Below are positions 42,858 through 52,576 of a stretch of 64,000 nucleotides of DNA, piece after piece; position 1 is the first letter of the stretch; each line of letters starts with the position of its first letter. Origin of the DNA: Sanderia malayensis (taxonomy: Eukaryota > Cnidaria > Scyphozoa > Semaeostomeae > Pelagiidae); contig RQOL01000906.1 of NCBI GenBank assembly GCA_013076295.1, positions 5,637,104 through 5,701,103 of the forward strand. Reading direction: 5' to 3'. The position numbers and the translations under genes are program-made. The notes beneath the pieces are model-generated. The model was not told the origin of the DNA, ran no database searches, and saw only the letters and a program-made list of their open reading frames with translations.

Positions 42858-43754
42858 CTAATTTTTTCCTGACACTTGACAGGCCAGCAGTTTCAACTTG
42901 CTGTGCAATGGGTGTAACAGTTCTGGTTGGTTCGGCAGATACAGGTTGTTCCTGTCAGGGGAAAGGATAATTGGTTCATTAATTATCATGTCCATTAAGA
43001 TTGGATACCAAGGTTGGTTTGGCCAATCAGGTACTACTAATATACCCTCGGCCTTATCAAAGTATATCTTTTGCAATACTTGAGTTATTATACTGAATGG
43101 TGGAAAGGCGTAAAAGAACCAGTCTGACCACTGTAAAGTAAATGCATTCACGGCAAAGGCCTGTGGATCAGGCCTATAGGAAACAAACTTTGTTATTTGA
43201 CAGTTAATCCTTGATGCAAACAAATCAATAGATGGCTTCTTTTCTATGTTTTTGCAAATAGTTTTAAAATTGTGTTCTGATAGTTTCCATTCAAGTGAAT
43301 TTTCGCATTTTCTAGATTGTTTATCTGCTTCTACATTCAAAATTCCTGGAATGTGGGAAGCTGAAAGCCATATATTTTTTGATATTGCCCATTCCCAGAT
43401 GGCAAAAATGATTTTATTACATTCTTTTGACTTTGATGAGCCCATGTTGTTTATACCATGAACAGTTGTTGTATTATCTGATAATATTTTCAAGTGAAAA
43501 TCTTTATCATTAACTAAAGCCTGTAACCCAAACAATACTGCTTGTAGTTCAAGATAGTTTATATGGCTTTCACTTTCCCTTTTTGACCATGTTCCCCTGG
43601 TTTTTTCCTTTTTATAGATAGCTCCCCAGCCTGATTTGCTTGCATCTGTGATTATAGTCTCAGTAGAATTTTCATGATATATGACATTATATGACTGTAG
43701 CACATTAGTGAGCCACCAATTTATCTCAATTTTTGCATCACAGTCTAAGACCAT
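42858..43754 (-). CDS. DIRS RNase H and C-terminal pol region
   Basis: RNase H blocks are present: TIITDASKSGWGAIY (catalytic Asp), ELQAVLFGLQAL (Glu), KILSDNTTTV (Asp) and LNVEADKQSR (Asp). It is followed by the DIRS-typical SIDLFASRIN...YAFPPFS...LVVPDWPNQPWYP segment related to the methylase-like region of these elements. It continues the RT protein of 44799-43768 but is out of frame by one base across an A7 run at about 43779-43785, so the two would form one polypeptide only with a +1 shift or if one A is an error. The ORF ends at 42858, overlapping the recombinase frame. Confidence 0.85.
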   Translation of the reverse strand: MVLDCDAKIEINWWLTNVLQSYNVIYHENSTETIITDASKSGWGAIYKKEKTRGTWSKRESESHINYLELQAVLFGLQALVNDKDFHLKILSDNTTTVHGINNMGSSKSKECNKIIFAIWEWAISKNIWLSASHIPGILNVEADKQSRKCENSLEWKLSEHNFKTICKNIEKKPSIDLFASRINCQITKFVSYRPDPQAFAVNAFTLQWSDWFFYAFPPFSIITQVLQKIYFDKAEGILVVPDWPNQPWYPILMDMIINEPIILSPDRNNLYLPNQPELLHPLHSKLKLLACQVSGKN

Positions 43755-43767
43755 TTGTGCGTCAAAA

Positions 43768-44799
43768 TCACCCTTTTTTTAATTTCAAATTGACTGATTT
43801 GCATCGGTCAATATTGCGAAAATGCAAAGGGGCATACTGCACACCCGGAAACGCTGAAGTAATCAAGCCTAATACACATGCAACTTCCCTAATTTTTATG
43901 TGATCAACTTGTATCAAAGCCGCACATTTTTGATAAAGCTTCAGTTTCCGTTCTTGTGTAAGTGACACTGTCATATTTTTGGAGTTTATGATAAACCCCA
44001 GAAATACCAATTCTTGTGTTGGTATAAAAATAGACTTGTTTGGATGTATTACAAATCCCAATTTGTCAAACACTTCCACTGCATTTACAATATTCTCTTT
44101 GCAATTATCATACGAGGTCCCCATGTTAAATATATCATCTATATACGCACACACTACATGTTTGTTTTTCCTAAGATAGGACAAGGGTGGTTTTAGCAAT
44201 TTTGTAAAAACTCTTGGTCCTGTACACAAGCCATTGGGCAATGCTGTAAAAGAATATGTTTGGTCTTCAAACTCAAATTTCAGATATTTTTGATAATTGG
44301 GATTGATGGGTACTGAGTAATAGGCGTCTTTGATGTCAATGGAACCCATAAAACAACCAGGCCTAATCAATTTCAAAACTGTATAAATTGTTTCCATTTT
44401 GAAATGAATTGTTTCAATATATTCATTTGTTTTCTTCAAATTCAAAATCAACCTGTAGGATCCATCAGGTTTTTTCCTCATGAATATAGGTGAAATTATT
44501 TCACCTGCCTCTGTTTTGGTTGGTCTTATGACTCCCTTTTTCATTAAGTTATTTATTTCCATCTGGGCATTTTTGCATTCATCCCTGGAAATGCTATTTT
44601 TTAATTTCTTTACAGTTGGGGGTTGGATAAAGTCAATTGCTAAGCCTTCCACTATTTGCAGTATGGTTGAATCACTAGTTAATTTTGACCATTCATTAAT
44701 GGCTGTGGATATGCATCCACCTGAGAAGTTTTCCATCTTAGTTCTCAATTTGTTTTTCAACCATATTTCAAATTGTTGATAATCCATATTGTTACTCAC
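43768..44799 (-). CDS. DIRS reverse transcriptase
   Basis: RT domain with a KKGVIRPTKTEAGEIISP entry block, FMRKKPDGSYRLILNLKKTN, CFMGSIDIKDAYYSVPI (catalytic Asp), FTALPNGLCTGPRVFTKLL and the YIDDIF active-site motif. The LGFIINSKNMTVSL block follows. It copies element RNA into cDNA in the nucleus or cytoplasm. It begins 6 bp after the Gag-like ORF stop and ends prematurely at TGA in a +1-shifted context just past an A-rich run. Everything up to that point is open and in order. Confidence 0.9.
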   Translation of the reverse strand: MSNNMDYQQFEIWLKNKLRTKMENFSGGCISTAINEWSKLTSDSTILQIVEGLAIDFIQPPTVKKLKNSISRDECKNAQMEINNLMKKGVIRPTKTEAGEIISPIFMRKKPDGSYRLILNLKKTNEYIETIHFKMETIYTVLKLIRPGCFMGSIDIKDAYYSVPINPNYQKYLKFEFEDQTYSFTALPNGLCTGPRVFTKLLKPPLSYLRKNKHVVCAYIDDIFNMGTSYDNCKENIVNAVEVFDKLGFVIHPNKSIFIPTQELVFLGFIINSKNMTVSLTQERKLKLYQKCAALIQVDHIKIREVACVLGLITSAFPGVQYAPLHFRNIDRCKSVNLKLKKG

Positions 44800-44804
44800 T
44801 TCTA

Positions 44805-46049
44805 TTATTTCTGATACGAGTCCTTCCTGTCTCGGAAGCTTGGTTTCTTGCCTCTGTACAAAAAAGGTTGATGTTGTGGAGCTTTTGTTCTATTTTGTTG
44901 GAAACGGCCTTGTTGTGTGGGCTTATATTTCCCTCTCGCTGATTTAAATTGAGCTTTCTTTGTCAAACCAATCTTTTTTGACAGCTTACTCATTTCTTCA
45001 GCTTCTTTTGTAGCTTGTAGAATATCATCTCCAAACAGCTCAGATGTTGCTTCCAACTTCAAGGAGCACATTTCCTTTCCACTCTCATTTAAATCTGTAG
45101 CTATTACCTTTCTCCTTCTCTGATTCAGTTTTCTGAATGCTGCTCCCAGCAAGGTTGTAGCATCAAGTACACATGTAAGTGCCTCTGTGAGGTTAATTTC
45201 CTCATCGCGTAATGTTTTTTGGAGAATGGTTTCTGCAGTTTTTGTAACTGCGGTTTCAGCACACAGTAAATTTTGCTGAATTTTTCTGTATTCATCATCA
45301 ATTCTCCTTGTTCCAGGGCCCATCAACCTGAATATTGGTTTGTTGATAGTTGGAACCAGGAGTTCCTTGCAGTTCGCTGGAACCAGATATTTTTCTGATA
45401 TAGTCTTAACCGTTTCTGCTGATGCAGATTCAACTTTCCAATATTTGTCAATTCTTTTTGCAAGATCTGGGAAAATTGATGGGCCTAATTTATGCTCTTT
45501 TGGTCTTTGATCATCAATTTTTTCCCAAGCCTCATCATCAAGGCAGTTTTTTGCTTCCATACGAGGGGTTTTTGCATTTGGGCCCAGGTCTTCATTTGCA
45601 CATCGTTTGCCCAATAAGGAAGCAAGGTCGTCCGTCTCCCTGTTGGAGGACCTTTTGTTACTTTGCCAACGCAGGTTTTCTCCGTCGTCTGACTCAACAT
45701 CACTAACCATGACGGATATGGATTCATAATTTTCATCCATATTTTCCTTCTGTTCCTCTTCAATAGGTTGTGGAGGTTGTTTTTTCTTGGACCTGTGCCC
45801 CTTGTTCTTCTCCTTCTCCAGAGGCTCTACACCATCTGGGTCAGTGTGAGAGAAGTAGGGGTCATGGGATGGTCCTGGCAGATTTGTTGACCTGTGCAGT
45901 TCTTTCTGCACGAGATCTTTCACCATTGCTAGCATTTTGTTTTGAAATTCTAATTCTGTGCTATTTTCTGGTGAATTGGCATGTCCTCTGGCTGGACCGC
46001 CAGGGCCTGACTGTTGGCCAGGTGTATGATTTTGTTCATCATCTGCCAT
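44805..46049 (-). CDS. DIRS Gag-like protein
   Basis: A 414-residue ORF upstream of RT starts MADDEQNHTPGQQSGPGG, with a charged, disordered N-terminal third (KNKGHRSKKKQPPQP, an EEEQKENMDENYE acidic run). A structured middle follows (WEKIDDQRPKEHKLGPSIFPDLAKR, KPIFRLMGPGTRRIDDEYR), then a basic Gln/Arg tail (KYKPTQQGRFQQNRTK). No zinc knuckle is present, which is common in DIRS Gag proteins. The role (particle formation or RNA binding) is inferred from position. Confidence 0.75.
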   Translation of the reverse strand: MADDEQNHTPGQQSGPGGPARGHANSPENSTELEFQNKMLAMVKDLVQKELHRSTNLPGPSHDPYFSHTDPDGVEPLEKEKNKGHRSKKKQPPQPIEEEQKENMDENYESISVMVSDVESDDGENLRWQSNKRSSNRETDDLASLLGKRCANEDLGPNAKTPRMEAKNCLDDEAWEKIDDQRPKEHKLGPSIFPDLAKRIDKYWKVESASAETVKTISEKYLVPANCKELLVPTINKPIFRLMGPGTRRIDDEYRKIQQNLLCAETAVTKTAETILQKTLRDEEINLTEALTCVLDATTLLGAAFRKLNQRRRKVIATDLNESGKEMCSLKLEATSELFGDDILQATKEAEEMSKLSKKIGLTKKAQFKSARGKYKPTQQGRFQQNRTKAPQHQPFLYRGKKPSFRDRKDSYQK

Positions 46050-46985
46050 CGTGAAGTTTCTGTCTCTATGCCCAAAGTTTTTTGGTTTATCCGATTTATA
46101 AAGAAAAAATAATAATAAATCTATACTTATCTAGTCGTAATCTTGCTGATCCACGAAGATTATGTATGATTTTAGTTCAACTTTCCCTCACTTCAAAGTT
46201 TGGCTGCCTTGCACGAAAAAGCCACTCTTGCCAATTGTCATGCGCAGCGCGAACCCTCGCTATCTCACAGGGAATCGAGGACTGGCCTCGTTGTGGAAAA
46301 TAATTTGACAGCCTATGCCCATTTCTCATATATATATATATAAAATAAAATCAACAATAAACTATATATGTTCTCACTATCAAGCATGTAATAAAGTCAT
46401 TACAGGAACAAAAACTCCAAAACATCTAAGACAAACACATTCATATTCAATTTGTCAAGTCAATCAAGTATTTCTAAATTGTTTACATTCGGCGCCAAAA
46501 GCAATCGAAAACGAAGCTGTTACACTGAGAAGAGGTTCCGTTTTCACTTGACTCCATTTTCATGCGTTCACACGAGTCCAAACTGAAAACGGAGTCAAGT
46601 GAAAACGGAGCACTCCACCTCCAGAGCGTTTTCATTTGAAAACGCAAAAGCGGATCGGAATGCACCGTTTTCAATCGTTTCCGTGTGAACGCAGTATCGT
46701 AAACGGATCGAAATGAAAACGGAGTCAAATGAAAACGGTGTCGCGTGAACAGGGCCTGAAATTCCTCATACTTTTCATCAAGTGTACTAACGTCATTGAT
46801 ATTCGAGTCTAAATCCAAGTTGTTGAAATCTTGGGTATATTTTTCAAAATTAAAAGAATGGTAGTCTCTGACGAGACTGCGATCGCTGCCTTTCATAACT
46901 TTTCCAGAGTCAATGAAAGTAAAATTTGGTAAATGATCAGAAACGCTGTCAATAAGATTGCAACTTACAGTTTCATATTCTAAGT

Positions 46986-47233
46986 TATTTATAAAAATAT
47001 TAAGAGAAAAAAATATTGAAAATAATATTAAAAATATTGAAAATATTGAGAGAATTGTTTTACAGAGATTTAAGAGGAATTTTAGAGAAAATAAAGAAAA
47101 GCAAGTCCTGCCTGTTTCTTAATACAAACTTCATGACAGGAGTAGAAATGGGGCATTATGTGATATTTTTCTTTGTGTTTCTTGCTGCAGAACGAAGGAG
47201 GTTTTGAAGTCACGCGTGATCAGAATTGAAATT
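46986..47233. other. AT-rich junction sequence
   Basis: Contains repeated AATATTGAAAAT words and marks the right edge of the material inserted into segment B. No gene. Confidence 0.4.
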
Positions 47234-48245
47234 AAGCATTTATGGACTGGTGCATGACTCTAACAATCTAAATTTAAGAGCTAAGTAATTGAAATCTCAA
47301 CTGGCAGGCTAATTTTTAATGACGTCATAACTTGCATTACGTTCCAAACTCCTACCACCTCATATTTTCAGCTAAAGCCCCTACGATTTGCGAGAGTTTT
47401 GTAAATAGAGGGCACCAAAGCTTTTCAAATGACAAATAAAAAGTTACATTTTGGTGACTTTCTATTTTGGTGATATTGGTGATATTAAGGCTGGTTTTCA
47501 TATGTCGTATTTTGGCTTATTTCATCGGGATTGAGATTCCACGATCAAATCAGATTATTCTTTTGTTGTTCTACTTGAAGAAACTTAATACCTCATTGTT
47601 TGTTGGGATTACAAATGAACCTATTCATGCTGTGTACATAACATTAATGCCCTGTAACGTGTTAATTTATCTCAAATGTGTTGCTTTAGTGTGGGAAAAA
47701 TCTGGGTTTCCGCTATGATATCATAATCAACTCGACCTGGTACTCTAAGTATGTCTGGAAGCGTGCCATGTGTTAATTAGCGCCTTGTTACTCAAAATAA
47801 AGCAATCCCAAGCTCAGCTGATAAGAAAATGAGCTCTTTATCATGAGCGTTTTAAGATTTTAGGTTGCTGGCTTAAGCTGTTTATGACTGACATTACACG
47901 TTTGAGAGAAACTGGTCGTCAATTGCATCATCGTCCAATTTTGTGTGCATATGATAATGTTTTTATTCTTTTTCCCTGTCACTGGAGCTTGATTCTCTTC
48001 TTCGTTTTCTTACTGTCAATAAACATCTTTGTAACACCACGAAGAGTATCAGCAGTGTGTCTTTGTGTTTGTTTCTTTCATGCTTTGGCCTCTGCTCTTG
48101 CTGTTCATAATACTGATCTTCAGAATCTTCATATATTTAATCACTCTCTCCCTCGTTGTTTAATTGGTTGTTTGCAATATACGTCTAAAATCTGCCATTT
48201 TGATAGGAATTTCAAATTTGTTTGACCTTGTTATCTTCTCAATAC
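47234..48245 (+). repeat. Segment B, part 3
   Basis: High-identity copy of 3134-4090. An open frame present in both copies (3364-3642 and 47467-47718) is not conserved in frame to its end, so I do not call it a gene. Confidence 0.8.
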
Positions 48246-48450
48246 TGGAAGTGTATTTGAATGAAGCAAAATAACCCTGACTATGACACATGGACATGTT
48301 GATTTGCTTATTGCTGACAAGTCGTCATTTGATGGGAAGGGACCCTGTTGCAAGAAATTTGGAACATTTCAAGTCGGACACGCATTAATGTGATGATAAT
48401 CACATAACGAAACGCGCTGATTTGGACATACTTGTTTCAAATTCTCTTAT

Positions 48451-50178
48451 AGGGCTACTCCCACCATATTTTTTTATTCCATTTCTGGGTAGTTTTTGGC
48501 GTAAAAACAGGTACTGCAGTTTCTAAATTTTTAAATTCGCTCATTAACATCATTTTTTACGCCTCCAAACATGCAAATTCCAGAAAAAAGTCGGGCAAAA
48601 AGAAAACTGGGGCGAGGCCGGTGTGACGTAGATGCCGGAACGCAGGAAATTTACTTTATTGTGTTCAGTACCAAAGCTCGCACGAAAACATTTTGTATGT
48701 CTATAGTCAAGATCAAGTCGTATTCAAAAAATTAAACCGTGCCACGCACTAGTTCAGGATCTCAGGAATCGTTGATGCCTCGTTTATCATAAAAGGCGTG
48801 AGTTTTTCACAAAAGTGAGGATGATTTGCTCACGCTTATGCTGCAAGCCGACGGGTTCCTCGACCTTAACGTCGCGCAGTCTCGAGCGAGCTTCGCATAG
48901 AGTCTTCAGTGGTGCGGGTGCGGGATGGCTTTAAACAACAACAATATGAATTCGAAATCTATTCAATTAAAGAGGAGCAAGCTCTTTTTCAAAATTTTTT
49001 CGATTGATTGATAGTATTGAAAATCGGCGAGCTCTAATCTATGCATTTATAAGATTTAAACAAGATTGGGTCAGTGAAAAATTTGCAAAATCGCTAGGCC
49101 GAGCAGGTCCTGGCATGGGTAAAGCAGAATTCTGCTATTTTGGACTAATAATGCATGAAAATAACCCTATTTGTCTTATCTGGTGTGTATTTGGAGCAGC
49201 AGCTCATATTTTGGTAATATTTCAAGTGTGGTTATGGTCATAGCTGTGTAGAAAAACTAGAAAATTCCTTCCAGAAGTGTAAACATTAATGTCCAGAGAT
49301 CGAAGATTTCACAAGTTTAATGTGAACTCGAAGAAAAACTTTCCAGCACAATGTTGGGCTTCATACTGGTGTTCTGGTTTTGATCATATTGTCTGACTTT
49401 GCCAACAATATACACCTTTACTTTGCCTTGGGTTTTAATGTAATCACCAAGATATATATAATTTATAACAAGAACTCCATGGTTATGTCAACAAAACAAT
49501 TTCAATTTGAGCAATTTTTTAACAGCGCATCACTTTAGCATTTCAATATCTTTGACAAAAACCCAAGTAGTAAATACAAAATAAAACCAAGCACACGGCA
49601 AAACTTGATAAAATAGATCATAGAACTGATGGAAACGATAAAAAATTTATTATATCTATCACGACTCACGGACGTTAGCTGGTTGTTTTATTACGCAAAT
49701 GAAAGGAATGAAGGGGTTGAGTGATGAGCAGATAACCACGTGAGGCGTGTGAATGCTGGAAAAATCCATTGTCACTGCGTCAGCTTTGGGGTCAATTTTC
49801 AGCCCTTAACAATGCCGAAAATTAAAAAGAAACACACGGGGAGATGTCAATAAGCTTTGTAATGATGGTTTTGAAGTGGTTTGAAAAAACATTTGTGCTT
49901 ATTATTGAAAACAAGGGAGAAAACCGGACGCGACGTTGATTTTTCTATACTTAAACCAAAGAGAGAAGTTGATTCCGTTCCGGCATGAACGTCACGCAAC
50001 CTCGGCCCAGATCGTTTCATGTTGCGCGACATTTTCAGAAATGGCCTGAAAATCGCACTTTTGGAGCCGTGAAAAGAGGTGTTAATGAGCGAATTTCGAA
50101 ATCTAAAAAGTGCAGTACCTGTTTTTACGTCAAAAACTACCCAGAAATGAAATAAAAAAATATGGTGGGAGTAGCCCT
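48451..50178. mobile_element. 1.73-kb long-inverted-repeat element, TTAA-type end
   Basis: AGGGCTACTCCCACCATATT at 48451 and its complement ending at 50178 bound arms of about 105 bp that include AAAAACAGGTACTGCA and GAAATCTAAAAA or TTTCTAAATTTTTAA. The right end is followed by TTAA (50179-50182). The left is preceded by TTAT, a one-base change. The interior has no recognised transposase; the short frames at 49004-49243 and 49847-50032 are unassigned. Grouped with the TTAA families by terminus type (AG...CT). Confidence 0.65.
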
Positions 50179-50264
50179 TTAATAGATAGACCGGTACTTC
50201 ATATTTATTGTTTTTGAGCTAAATTTTTCTTTTCAGTGCATTTGACTTTGAATTGTATTCGTTT

Positions 50265-51490
50265 TTGACTCGCGAAGCGCATGCGCAAGCAAGTAGATGT
50301 CGGTGAGTGGGGACAAATGTTGGTGAGCACCAAATCCCACCCACTGCAGTGAGGTGATGCGAGCCTCCTGCGCAGCGCCCTCGTATTCTTGCCATCGTTT
50401 ATCGGATTGTAAGATTGACGATCATGAAGAATCATCGGAATTCGAAAGAGTTTCGTCTCATGTTTCTTTTCCCTTTCCGTTATCTGTAATGGCTGAATTT
50501 TGAAGTTTTCTTTGAAAGTAAAATCAGAACGTTCCAGAAATTTACTTTAGTTCTAAGTAAAACTATTTTGGAATTTCAATGACGACTACATGCATTGTAT
50601 TGCATGCTGGAAACAGTATCTATTTGTTCAATGTATAAGCAGTACTGCAATTCAATATTTACCAGTCACAGAAACTTAGGCCAAAATTATTAGTCTCAGA
50701 ATGAATCGTCGGATCGACTTCCTTTTTATAAGGAAGCACTACTTTATAAGAGAGTAGTATCGAATCGTCAAAGGTATTGAAGAGTTAACAAAGTTCAGTA
50801 CTGGATTTCTGAAACCATGAAAGCTGAAAACTATGAAACTTAAGATTGGAAGGAGAAATTGCCGTAATAAAAATTGATTATGAATAATAATCACTTTTGC
50901 CCTGAATGTAAAATATAAACAATTTACAGAACATGATCATCCCATTAAACAACTGAATTATGGCTCCACTGGTGTGGTGGTACACTTTTAAGACTTGAAA
51001 AGAGAATATCTACCCAGATTAGTGTAATTCTAATAAATAAATTCTAAATAATGTATTTTTTATTGATCTAGTTGAACTTAATGATTATTCATATGCAATA
51101 GGGCCGTTTAAATTCACCAACTACATAGGTCGAAACTTTGGCTGCCTTTTTCAAAACATAAGTTATGTCAAAAACAGTTTTTCCCTAAAAAACTGTTCTC
51201 GCGGGCTTTCATGTTTTGCGAGTTTCGAAGTTTCAGAGTTTTTTGCTGCTCTTGTTTTTATCTGAGCATGAGGGATGAAACAATTGTTATCCTAATTGAG
51301 GGATACAATTACAAAGCGGACTCGAAATATCATGACAGGACATTTCTACCAAAGGCAACCGAGCGAGTGGTTCGGACGATCTCCACATTATTCGTTCGTT
51401 TGTTCGTTACTCGGTGCATGTTGAATGCGCAGGAGACTCGCAACACCTCACTGCAATGGGTGGGATTTCGTGCTCACCATTTTTGACTCG
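50265..51490. repeat. Inverted-repeat unit with GTGAGCACCAAATCCCACCC arms
   Basis: 50329-50385 (GTGAGCACCAAATCCCACCC to CTCCTGCGCA) is repeated inverted at about 51427-51484. The left outer part (GACTCGCGAAGCGCATGCGC, GTAGATGTCGGTGAGTGGGG) recurs inverted at 63345-63390. The interior has no recognised gene. Confidence 0.6.
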
Positions 51491-51740
51491 TTGTTGGAAG
51501 CATCAAGTGAAAAGAAGAAAGTTTTCTAGCTGTATGCTTATGCAACTAATACAATAATTATAGTATTTCATTTTTATTTTGGAAAATGCAAGTTTTTTAA
51601 CCTTGATGAAACAAGATCGAAAATTGAAACCAAAATGTTTGCTTGAGTGGTCTCAAAACAATGTTTTTTGAATTTGTTGCGTTCAATCCTGAAAATTAAA
51701 TTCAGGATATTTTATGTCCAGGAGTTAAAAAACGTGAATA
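51484..51740 (-). repeat. Dispersed repeat R1, copy 2 (inverted)
   Basis: Inverted copy of 35889-36150, including GCTAGAAAACTTTCTTCTTT, TTGCTTGAGTGGTCTCAAAA and the CTCCTGGACATAAAAT block in complement. Confidence 0.75.
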
Positions 51741-52261
51741 GTCAATAAATAAAGTGAATAATCTTCACTTTCTGGATAATACAGTGAAATAAAAGCCATC
51801 TGTCGCGAGTCACCTCAAGGTTTCTTTGATTTCTTTTGTTATACCAGTTTTTTATTACGTGCAGCATTTAGCATTCCAATGAATACCTACTTTCTTGGGA
51901 TTAAATGTGTCAATATACAACTTGGATTTGAGATGAACGATAAAGCACAAAAATCTGTGATTTTTAATAAAATTTTGGCCTTTTTCAACAAACCTTCGAA
52001 CTTAGTGGAAAGCGTTTTTTAATTTATCACATTGACGTGTTATGACTCTTCCGTAAAAGCCTGGCATCGCCTTATTGTTTTGTCTCGTGTTTGATATCTA
52101 AATCGAGGTTGAGCTTTTTGTTAGTTGTTCTGGTTGAATTCTTTTCATCTTCAGGTCATCTGAGTCATTGTCTTTAGCATTTACTGCTCCTTTGAATATT
52201 TTAAAATGAGATTACCTCCATGCAATCTTGTGCTTTTCATTTTGAAAAATGACTTTTGAAC
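51741..52261. other. Unassigned sequence
   Basis: No gene or repeat boundary recognised. Confidence 0.3.
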
Positions 52262-52576
52262 TTTTGATATCCGTCATTGAATATGAATTTGTAGCTATTG
52301 TGTCGGCTTGCTAGATTGTTTTTCCTTTGTTGTTTTACAAGCACTTGATCTCTCTTCTTTATTTCAGATTTCTTTTTACGATTCCTTTGTCATAAGACTA
52401 TTTGGCATTCGCTTTGATATTAATTTCCTTTTTTTTAATATTTATGCTTGTTTAGGGAACAGTCATTATTTATGGCCGGGGGTTCATTGAATAAACAATT
52501 TTTTTAGATTCAGAAAGCTAAAGTTGTTCTGGCTTGTTTCATAGTCACCAACGTCTTCCTTTCCCTTTCTGCTTAA
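52262..52576 (+). repeat. Segment B, part 4
   Basis: Copy of segment A blocks at 4606-4800 and 4940-5027. It ends at the TTAA target of the next element. Confidence 0.75.

Larger units (their letters stand above)
41457..46310 (-). mobile_element. DIRS-type tyrosine-recombinase retrotransposon
   Basis: On the minus strand the order is a Gag-like ORF, RT, RNase H and a tyrosine recombinase, with inverted rather than direct terminal repeats. The right terminus (about 46230-46305, GGACTGGCCTCGTTGTGG) is inverted at 41738-41790, and a variant stands at 41508-41570. An 80-bp perfect inverted pair (41457-41536 and 41659-41738) forms the terminal/internal complementary region expected of DIRS1-like circles. 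All genes except the RT/RNase H joint are open, so the insertion is fairly young. Confidence 0.85.
41277..46759. mobile_element. Harbinger-type MITE split by a DIRS element
   Basis: GGCTTCGTTCACACGACACCG at 41280 and the inverse CGGTGTCGCGTGAACAGGGCC ending at 46756 are terminal inverted repeats. They are flanked by TGA at 41277-41279 and 46757-46759. Subterminal ACGGTGTCG and GAAAACGGAGTC words recur inverted. Joining the LINE across it restores the LINE reading order, so the MITE jumped into the LINE. The DIRS retrotransposon then jumped into the MITE. The 3-bp duplication and GGGCC(T)GTTCAC ends resemble PIF/Harbinger, though TGA is not the commonest target. Confidence 0.7.
38350..46985 (-). 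mobile_element. Minus-strand non-LTR retrotransposon split by two nested insertions
   Basis: Read leftward from about 46985, the LINE gives an endonuclease end (SDHLPNF), a linker (SLVRDYHSFNFEKY to YEEFQA at 46760), resumes at 41276 with HEPLKFKTKRQRKQQLKPWV, then a pre-RT region (41084-40574, LNEGKAPDAYDIPVKLIK). After a further interruption (39999-40447) come the RT blocks FGFQKKKSTSLA, FLDLAKAFDTVD, GVPQGSVLG and FADDTNIF (39998-39520). The 3' end carries a short (GAATTT)n-like tail at about 38353-38375. This is a CR1/L2/Jockey-type LINE, 5'-truncated within the endonuclease. Frame shifts and stops show it is inactive. Confidence 0.75.
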
